From contig NC_071340.1 of assembly GCF_027744825.2 (NCBI RefSeq), positions 7,269,501-7,333,500 on the forward strand: a stretch of DNA of 64,000 nucleotides. Reading direction: 5' to 3'. Positions within the stretch are counted from its first letter, which is position 1. Every line of letters starts with the position of its first letter. Position numbers and translations under genes: made by a program. Below the pieces are notes generated by a model. The model was not told where the DNA came from, did no database searches, and worked only from the letters and a program-made list of their open reading frames with translations. Source of the DNA: Synchiropus splendidus. Taxonomy: Eukaryota > Chordata > Actinopteri > Syngnathiformes > Callionymidae. Positions 36,101-64,000 of this stretch are shown here, one piece after another.

Positions 36101-39100
36101 AGGAAGACCAGATTGAGGGATTATGTCTTTCCACTGGCCAGATAAATGTCACAAGATCATGAAGTCCAGGACGGCCAGGATGACCAGTGGAAGGACATAG
36201 CAGCATTGTTTTGGAGTGCAATAAATGAGCCTCAGTTTTGTGTAAGCAGTTAGAAAACAAGTCAGTCAATTATTTTGCAACAAGAGACACTCCCATCCAT
36301 CAACCTTGCATTCACAGGCGAGACTGTACAGGTGGATGCTGTCAGACAGGTTTTGGACAAACTTTGTTGCAGAGGAGAAAACAGAATTAACAGAGACATC
36401 TAAAATGGAAAGACTTAAAGAAAAACAGTTCATTTGTAAAGAACATCTCCAGATGCACAAGTAATAACAACAAAAACATCAGGTGGAACACTCCCTTACT
36501 ATAGTGAGGATGAACAAAATGTACGATTTGATTTTTGAGACAGGCAATATAGATACAGATATAGGTCATTATTGCTTTCTTAATTCCTTTACAAGACAAT
36601 TGAATCAGCCACACAAGATATCTGAAATATTTAACCTCTTTCCACAACATATCCTAAACCCGTCCCCAACAATATAGCCTTAATGTTTCCAGCTGCCCAC
36701 TCAGCATCCACAGGCACATGTAGGTCCAACGTTGAATTAGTAGGCGATTCATTCCAGATCTCATCTAAATGCCACACAACACCAAGTCGTAAAGACTCCT
36801 CTGCCGTCTGACGACATTAGTGCAGTAGAGTAAGAGCTGTGACTAACAGAGCATTAAACATCCTGCTGCTGCCAGAGGCTTCAGGGACAGAGAGCCCACC
36901 AAGGTCAACTGTCCTGTGGAGTCTTGAGCAGCTGCTAACTGTCCTGGTGACACAACACAGCATCCAGAGCAGCAGTGCCAGAGCCACTGTGCTGTAATGT
37001 GAATGAAACACACAACGCATGTCTGGCTTCCTTTCTGAACGACAATACACTTTAAACTATAAAACAAAAAGAAAAACAGAGAGGGCCTCACACATCCATG
37101 TGCACACAGACACTAACACGGTCATCACTCGGGCATTAAATCTCATCGATGGCTATACATGAATACATTTACAGTTCACTAATATTAGCAACCCACAATT
37201 ACAGTGTGTAAAGTTCTGCCAATAACGATAGCGCTCTTTCATCGCCTAAGACTTCGGAACATCGGAAAACAAGAACAGCATGGTAAGCAAGGATATTGGG
37301 CCTAAGTACAGCAACAAAAGTATCATTGAGCCAAGATTAAGAAGACAGTTTTAGTTTGAGGTTCGATGCGACAAACTGCTGACACAACAATAGTGGAACT
37401 TTGCCAGGATGACCACACTAGGAACAAATGTGCATGTCGTGTAGGCGAGATATTTCTGCTCAAACATTAAAGTCTCTTTATAGCAGCAACACGTCCAGAG
37501 GGACGGAATCAGACACACAAGAGTAACGCAAGCATATCCACACATTACACTATGAATAGGCTTACAAGCTAAATCACATCCATCTCATGGATTCCCTTCT
37601 TTTCTTTTAGTTAATGCCTATGAAAATAGCAAAGCACCAACACGAGTGCAAAATGAATGCAAAAGACGCTAAGAGACGACGTATCATAAGCATTGATAGT
37701 GTCTGCGTTTTTTATAATACCTTTTACTTGAGAGCATCGCTGGAGGTTGGGATTGTTCTGAATTTAGCTCCATGTTTCCACTTTGCTTGAGAATACGGGA
37801 CGCACCAATGAAGGACATATCTTGTTTGTGCAGCATACCAAAGGTGCTGAATGGCTTCTTTGCAAAGTTGGAGTGTTTTCAACTTCAACTTGGCCCCTGC
37901 CCAAATAAATCTTGAAATGAATTTGTCCCATGTTATGTGATTCTAAATGGTCATGGCAAAAACACATACAATAATGTTTCATTGTTCCCCAGTACTTTTA
38001 CAGGTGACTGTACTTGTGACTGACTGGTCCAAGTGACTCCCTCATGTAAAATCTTGTAAAAATGTTGAAACACCACCGTCTCTGTACTCCCTAGGATAAA
38101 TAATTTGGTGATTCTATCTATGATGTTGACACTCAATGAAGCGACATAAACGTCTAGGTATTCCCACTTAGAGCAAAAGGAGACGTGTAGAAGTGACAAT
38201 TCTGGTTAAATCAGTTTACGACGACAGCTATTTTCATGATGGTGTAGCAACCACTGAAGAGCCCTTCATCACCACTGCTGCAAGTTGAGACAATGACCGA
38301 AACATCCAACAATCCATGTATTTGTGCGGAATAGACCCCAATTATTTAATGGACATTTTCTCTCCCGACCTCATCAGGACCCCATTCAAAGACGATTGCA
38401 TGCAAAACTGGGCAATTAGCGCTTGGAATTATCCATCCGGCTTTTACAACGTCTACTCAAAGCTGCCGTTGTTTGCCTTCCAGGGAGGCATCACATGGAA
38501 CAGGAACTATCAGTAAACGACCCCATCGGAACCAAAATACATCGGGAAGCTTTATATATAAACCACGCTCTCTGAATGTGTGAATGATGCCAACTGGTGT
38601 CTGTTTGGAAAGGTTCCCGGCTTGAATGAGCAGAGAAGAGAGATCTGTTGAGACTTCATCAAGCATTTCACAAAATAATTCACACACAACTTGATGAAGA
38701 ACTCTCCATATTACCGGTAAGGATGTTGTTTGTCGGGACTTCAGAGCCGCAATTGTATAAATTCACATTACTTTAATCCACAGCTATCCCTGGCTGACAT
38801 GGTTTACACATGTAAGCAACAAAAACCTTGAATGGCTTTGTCCCCTCAACAAAGATAAATAACAACGCATGAGTACCACCCAGTCAAAAAAGCAACAAAG
38901 TGTATTAACCTTCATATCATTTTGACATCAACGCAGCAATATTTATCTGTTTCCAACACATTATAAGTGTTAATACTGAATCAAAAATACACTGGTCCAC
39001 ATCGGGTGTTGCTCAATGATTAGTGGTGGGGGGCTGGGCAGGGGTCCTGGAGAGGGTGGAGCCAGGCCAACCTTTGAAACTATCAAAAACCAAAACACCG

Positions 39101-40415
39101 ACACAGAAACTCTCAGAAAATTTGATGAAGAGGTTGTCGACTCAGTAATTGCTGACAGAGCCCCCGCAGACTAGAATGTACGTATGTGTGGTTTGTGTGA
39201 AATACTATTTAGAAAATATCAAGTGGCTTGCTCCAACAACTATCAGGACATATGCCTCAGCATCACACCATTTTAATTTGATTTTAACACTGGCAAATTG
39301 GTCAAGCCTTTGTCATGTGGCTCGGCTCAGCAAAACAAAAATACAGAAAGAAGCACCAGTAGACATTTTAGAAATGGACTCTATAAATTAATTTTTTAAG
39401 TTATTTTGTTGTTGTTGTCGTTTGTTGATGTCATTTGCATCTCAAGGGAGAATGATGCATGTCAGTGTTGCAAAAAAAACAACACAAATGTCATGACAGG
39501 TAAATTAAAATGCTTCCACTGTTAATGTCCAGACAGAAGCTAAATGTAGTGCAGACACCTGTAGGATGGTGCAGTAACATGAAACCCGACCAGTAAAATC
39601 AAACAAAGAGTTTGTCAGTCTTTTCAAGCTGTAGAAACTGCAAACTCAGATGATAGTAACACATGAATAACTACAGCATTACATTGCAGAGTATGTGTGT
39701 TATCGACTCCAGCATCCCAATAACTCCATACTTATATCTATCATTATATTTAACTGGTAAATTGGTTATCTTCTCAACAAGAACAAGATGACTTTCGTTG
39801 TCCAGGGTCTATTTTATTTACTGTATAAGTCGGACTTGTACAGTAAATAAACCATCAATCGTTCAACCTCAAATATACGGACGAAACTAGATTAAATCGG
39901 ATTAAAAAATCGCAAGTTTAAAAAGCTGTTTGGTTTGTAGAAAAGGGGCCAACGGAAGGCATTAAAGATGAACAAAGGTGCACTGGTCAGAAAGCAGAAA
40001 GTTGTTTCCATGTGATAAAATGGTAACTATGGATGAAACTTAGACGACGAAACCCAGGACGTTAAAACAGATAAATAAATGCGATGCGCCCAGAATAAAA
40101 ATGGTGCAACTGATGTATGTGAAGAGTGTTTACAAAATTACATTAAAAAAAAGATGAAAGCACGAGGAGCTCATTTCTAAATCCAGATCAGTTTCCGTGA
40201 CAGAGCCGCAGGATTACACAGCTGCTAACTAACTAGCTTAGGTAGCTCCGCGCTAACAGCCTCTTAGCTCGGGTCCATAGTCGAACCCACAACCGGACTA
40301 ACAAGTTCTGAGGGCGAGGTCCACTGAGGAAGCCGTTCTATTTTACCTTATCGCTGATATTCTCGGGGCTCTCCGCTTCTCCGACGCCGCCTCCTCGCTT
40401 CCTCAGCTCGGTCAT
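24168..40415 (-). CDS. cds1: Phosphatidate cytidylyltransferase 1 (CDP-diacylglycerol synthase), 13 exons, complete
   Basis: Integral ER membrane enzyme that makes CDP-diacylglycerol from phosphatidic acid and CTP, feeding phosphatidylinositol and cardiolipin synthesis. Exons in order: 40347-40415, 33982-34139, 32209-32305, 32033-32130, 30915-31054, 29943-30001, 29032-29114, 28546-28633, 27698-27766, 26100-26252, 25883-26002, 24546-24649, 24168-24303; all phases agree, 457 residues (human CDS1 461). Landmarks: [66 protein letters not shown]. The family signature runs S369[10 protein letters not shown]379 to [12 protein letters not shown] at about 384-395, with its HGG and D.D residues. The first 75 residues are variable and acidic. 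CDS1 is preferred over CDS2 because of the [28 protein letters not shown] segment and the neighbouring wdfy3, although the first residues MTELR are as in CDS2. Start context is A at -3. Confidence 0.93.
24999..25300 (+). repeat. tRNA-headed SINE-like dispersed teleost repeat
   Basis: Lies in a cds1 intron, on the strand opposite to the gene. GGTTCAAATCC (25017-25027) fits a pol III B box, preceded by CACAGCAAGAAGG. Then come the phrases GAGTTTGCATGTTCTCCCTG, GGTTTCCTCCCACAG, TAGGTTAATTGGA, GTGATGGACTGG, AGTCCAGGGTGTATTCCTGC and ATAGACTCCAGCACTCCCCG. These recur in fish introns in this order. The A-box end is truncated and no clear target duplication is visible. The exact family name I leave open. 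Confidence 0.7.
26440..26900. repeat. Possible unclassified interspersed repeat in a cds1 intron
   Basis: Phrases such as AAAGTGGACAGAGAGCCAGT, GAGAAGGTCACTGGTTACTT and ATGTCCTGATCTAAAACCAG have the look of a dispersed teleost repeat that I have seen in other introns. I cannot name the family or mark its ends. There is no coding content. Confidence 0.3.
31921..31944. repeat. (TA)n palindrome
   Basis: A 24-nt perfect palindrome, ATG followed by TA repeats and CAT, in a cds1 intron. It is a simple dinucleotide repeat. Confidence 0.8.
34140..40346 (-). other. cds1: cds1 intron 1 (6.2 kb)
   Basis: This is the largest intron of the gene, between the 23-codon first exon and exon 2. It is mostly AT-rich and unannotatable. 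It holds an inverted repeat (36122-36199) and a 134-codon cysteine-rich open frame on the plus strand (35525-35929) without a recognised domain. I see no conserved exon in it. Confidence 0.6.
36122..36199. repeat. Inverted repeat, 16-nt arms
   Basis: TATGTCTTTCCACTGG (36122-36137) pairs with CCAGTGGAAGGACATA (36184-36199) with one mismatch around a 46-nt loop. It may be a remnant of a transposon or foldback element. Confidence 0.6.
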
Positions 40416-41090
40416 GTTCCGCCGCCGCCGGACCTTAATGTGTCAAACAAGCTGCTCCGTGTTCAGGAGAGGGGGAGAAGGAGGGTGCAATACTGGTCAG
40501 TCACTCGATTCTGAACGCTAATGTCGTCCCCGGCACAAGGTCAGGGCTCCGGGATGTGAGTAGGAACTGTCACAGTGGCTGCCCTCTGCTCTGGAGGCAC
40601 GAACGTCCCCGCTGCGTGTGTTTGTTTATCTCCGCAGTCTGTCGCTGGTCCGCTCCGCTGCGGACATCAAGTTCCGAACGAGGCCAGAATCCGCATCCGG
40701 ATGATAGTTTCAAAATAAAAGCACACGCGGAACGTACACAAACGCATACAAGCGAAATTTGTGTTCTCAAGACTGGATCGGTAACATAAAAGCCTGGTGT
40801 TCTTGCGTTTACTTTAACCTTTATCAACTTTCAAGCGAAGCGTACACACTAGTCCATCACTTTCTCTCTTCTTGGCCTTCAGCATTTACCCCTCCATCTA
40901 AACTACAGTGATCACCCCACACCTCTTCATCTTCTTTTCATTGCAGAAACGGGTCCTTCAATGACGACAGGAGAAAAGGTGGTGGTAAACAGCAATTTAT
41001 TTATTGAAATGAAATGAAAAATAATCAGTACCAGCTCTATTGCATTATTGTAACGTCATGTTGGGGATCAACGGGGCGGAGTTACTCTAC
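40416..41090 (-). promoter_or_regulatory. cds1: cds1 5'UTR and promoter region
   Basis: Immediately upstream of the cds1 ATG there is a CpG-rich patch of CCGCCG repeats, and CpG-containing sequence continues to about 40700. This fits a TATA-less housekeeping promoter. The region is squeezed between the cds1 start and the candidate wdfy3 poly(A) sites at 40996-41114. Confidence 0.45.
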
Positions 41091-43488
41091 TGTTTTTTTG
41101 TTTTTTTATTTATTGTGAACACAAATATACAAGGGACATTCAGCTATCACAGGATTGCACACACTGTAGTAACGCAGTCTAATACAAGACCACCAAAATG
41201 ATCCAGGACTTCCGTTTTTTATACCTCACAATAAACTTTCCAGAAAGAATACAAAAGTCCACGCAGTGTTGGGGACACAATCTCAGCCTGTACACAAACC
41301 TTTCAGTCGCTCAATAGACATCGCTTCTAAAAAGACAAAAATAAAGTCAAAAACATGTACAATGCACTGACACAGAAAGTCAGCTGTGTTAATAGACATG
41401 CAACAAGTAACAAAACTTGCTGAAATCATCATTAAAAAAAAACCTAAAACCGGTCAAAATTGCATAAATACTTTGTACAGTTCATTGTTCTGCGATGATT
41501 TTAAAACGTCAAACGGAATCAGATCAAACTTTTTGTACACAAAAAGGTGCAAAGCAACTCGACCAGGTGGATGATTGCACGTGAAATTACAGTACACATG
41601 AACGTAAATGGGGACGGAAGGAGAGCAGAGCTCAGCCACCACCTTTTTCACACTGACATACGGGTGTGGAGACTTGGTTCCAGGTCCAAGTCCTGGATTT
41701 ATAATCTCATAATTTATGACAACCAGCGGCAATAAAATGTGTATTTTGAAGTTAAAGGATGATTTGATGCCGAAAGGTTGGTGCGACGGCAGCAGCCCAG
41801 TAGCTCAGGCTTGTTGTTGAGTTTGGACTTCAGACTATATACTCTTGATGTGCTAATCACGGCTTTGGACACTCCTCGTCTCATTTCCAACCTGTTCCTG
41901 CTTTGGTCACTCATTCATTCATACAATCTCCATTGTTCTGTTGAAGTTTCAGTAAAGCAGTTCCAGTAACATTTTAATTTTATGCACTACATCAATTTAG
42001 TTTCATATGTACGCACATATGGAATCTTCATTGGTATTTATCGAAGTTTCAGTTTCTTCAAGGTGCAGTTCACGCCATAAAATAACTGATAGAAACCCTT
42101 TGCCCAACTTAAACCTTGGCATTTTCCATGAGCTAACAAGCCTAAATGTTCAGAATTTAGTTTAAAATGTATACATAATTTTAAAAATAGATCTGGAAAA
42201 AAATGCCTTCAAATTTCACACAGAAAGTTATGTAAGTAAGCACATGTTCCCATGTGATCTAACATGATAATGCCAGTGTCTTTTGGAATCCTGACTTCAT
42301 CACTTGAAACAGATGGGCAGATTTGATGACAAAAGTGGGCATTAAAAGTTTATATTTTTGGCACAAACATTACCTGCACGAGCGAAAGTGTATGTCGATT
42401 TGTGGACAAATATGTGTTCAACAGAAGATAAAAAAGATGTTGAAAATAAAATAATTTGCGTTACGTCAAAATACACATTTAAACCACTAGAGGGCAGTGC
42501 ACATTTCACCACTTTAAAACCAGGCATAATATTATAGTTCGATTGACATCTATGTCTTATGTTTCTGTGAACAAAACAACACCAATGAGACCCATGGCAA
42601 ACACTTACGGATCCTTCTATCTTGGATTTGAGCTGCTCAAATAATGCCAGACAGTGAGAATAGGAGTAAAGAGTAAAAAAAAAACAAGAAGAATCCCTTT
42701 TGAATTTGAATGATAACAAAAATAAGGCGGCAGAAAGACAAGTAATAGAGTGTGGTTATTTTACCTCAAATTATTTCTTACAGAAGTCGAACCAAACACC
42801 TTCGTAGACAAACAAACGTCATGATATGGTTTCAAAATAAAGTCTGAAATGACGACGTGTCCGGTCTGACAGAAGCAGTGACAAATTCACCATCATGGGA
42901 ATAACACGGAACAAAAAACGGTGACTCGAGCGAATAAAAAGAAAAAAAAAAACCCAAGAAACATTTTGGCCAATGATGGTTAGCGTCTTTCTCTGGCTTC
43001 ACACCGTGGGAAAATTAATCGCACACTTGTAAACGATTTTAAAAAAGTAATTTTGCATAACTAGATCCACTAGTGACAAGAATTATTGACATTCGTTTCC
43101 CCCCACACCGCCGTGACACAACAATTGTTTTAAAGCCGGGAGGTTGTTAGTCACAACACTATGTTACAGGCGTTCTTTAAATTATTGATCGTATTTCTTT
43201 CAATTGATCCTCTCACGAGTTAAAAAGGCTGTTATAACTATTTACATATAAACATTTTGATCCGAGCGCAGAAAGAATTCAATCATGCTAGTGTGTAGCC
43301 TTCATGTGACAAGGTGCTGATGGAGGGCTTCTTTTTTTTTTTCTTTTTTTTAAGTTTGCTTCACGTCCACCTCAGCCTTGTCAGTGCTTCTGTACATGAG
43401 AATGCGTAGTACGGTGGAGGAGAGTTACAGTGAGGAAGCTGGAGGACAGAACATCTCAGCAGGTCGGCGAGTTTCTACCGAGCCGCAG
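41091..43488 (-). other. wdfy3: wdfy3 3'UTR
   Basis: AT-rich, non-coding sequence between the wdfy3 stop codon and the candidate poly(A) signals. A long 3'UTR is usual for this gene. Open frames on either strand are short and unrecognised. Confidence 0.55.
41105..41114 (-). terminator. wdfy3: Candidate wdfy3 polyadenylation signals (overlapping AATAAA pair)
   Basis: Two overlapping AATAAA hexamers on the minus strand, about 2.4 kb after the wdfy3 stop. Another pair on the same strand is near 40995-41004. Which is used is unknown. Confidence 0.45.
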
Positions 43489-63455
<19,967 letters not shown>

Positions 63456-64000
63456 CTAAAGACAAAAAGACAAAAAATGAGTGACAAACTGGAAGCTGTG
63501 CTACCAGGAAGAATAATATGTCTATTTCCAACTAATCTTTGGCCTTAGTATTAGCCAGAAGACGGACAGGCTCATATTTGCACCTCTGCAATGGAGTAAG
63601 GCGCGGAAAGGGATGAGGAGAAAGGAGGAGAATCGAGGATAGCACCACAGGAGTGATGTAGATAGATGAGATGAAGCGATGAGGTCACAGCAGGAAACAC
63701 CGGATGAGATGAAAAACGGAGCAGAGGGAAAGGGAGAAGAGAGGAGAGCAGAAGAGACAAGGGAAGCGAGGGGAGAAAAAGAGGACAGGGAAGTTGAAGA
63801 AAAAGTGGGGCGTTATCAAGAGAAAGAAGGGAGGTAAACAGTCCAACGAAGTTATGGAGTGAGAAGGAGAGTTGTTGAAGTCAAATGTAGAAAAGGAAAC
63901 AAAGCTGACCAGGCGGAAAAAAGGGGGAAACATTAAATGGTGCAGGGAGTAGTGTGAGAGGAGCCAAGGTAAAAATAAAGAGAAGCAAGGGACTTTTACA
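63456..64000 (-). other. wdfy3: wdfy3 intron with a long polypurine tract
   Basis: From about 63590 to 63990 the plus strand is strongly G/A-rich (GGAGAAAGGAGGAG-type sequence), so the pre-mRNA is pyrimidine-rich. No exon is visible. Upstream wdfy3 exons lie outside the window. Confidence 0.65.

Noticed and set aside
36817..37091. Overlapping minus-strand frames with a signal-peptide-like start in cds1 intron 1
   Set aside because: Short, two competing frames, no conserved motif or splice context.
24168..40415. CDS2 as the identity of the cytidylyltransferase
   Set aside because: The N-terminal MTELR is CDS2-like, but internal residues and the wdfy3 neighbour favour CDS1. Not fully excluded without a tree.

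Overview
The window is vertebrate nuclear DNA, almost certainly from a ray-finned (teleost) fish. Every gene is split into many short exons with GT-AG introns. The proteins are vertebrate orthologues, the introns are compact, and the dispersed repeats (an L2-type LINE tail, a tRNA-headed SINE-like repeat, a hAT-type MITE) are those usual in teleost introns. I see no bacterial, phage, CRISPR or tRNA features. Gene models below were built by hand, by reading splice sites and checking that codon phase runs through every junction. Family identity rests on remembered vertebrate protein sequences, not on a database search.

Layout: (1) 303-7006, + strand, dmtn (dematin), complete coding region of 13 coding exons, including an 8-nt microexon and a C-terminal villin headpiece. 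(2) 10696-15961, - strand, p2rx7 (ATP-gated cation channel), complete, 13 exons. (3) 18420-20972, + strand, tmem175 (endolysosomal K+/H+ channel), complete, 10 exons. (4) 24168-40415, - strand, cds1 (phosphatidate cytidylyltransferase), complete, 13 exons with a 6.2-kb first intron. (5) 43489-63455 and running off the right edge, - strand, wdfy3 (ALFY, the autophagy scaffold), 48 exons coding for about the last 2,419 residues: ConA-like, armadillo-like, PH-BEACH, WD40, LIR and FYVE parts.

Orientation: dmtn and p2rx7 are tail to tail, p2rx7 and tmem175 head to head across 2.5 kb, tmem175 and cds1 tail to tail with candidate poly(A) signals about 72 bp apart, and cds1 and wdfy3 follow one another on the minus strand. 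cds1 next to wdfy3 recalls human 4q21, but the relative orientation appears to differ from my memory of the human locus. Products include an endolysosomal channel (tmem175), a selective-autophagy scaffold (wdfy3) and a phosphoinositide-precursor enzyme (cds1). I see nothing in the sequence showing that they are co-regulated.

I found no wholly new system. The observations most worth checking are: loss of the PKA-site serine at the end of the dematin headpiece; a frame-setting 8-nt microexon in dmtn; depletion of the cytoplasmic cysteine anchor in P2X7; a GC-AG intron and a triple tandem acceptor in wdfy3; a hAT MITE with a recognisable 8-bp target duplication; a 32-nt perfect palindrome in p2rx7 intron 1; a decayed BED-finger transposase fragment in dmtn; and an L2 copy that has lost its reverse transcriptase core.
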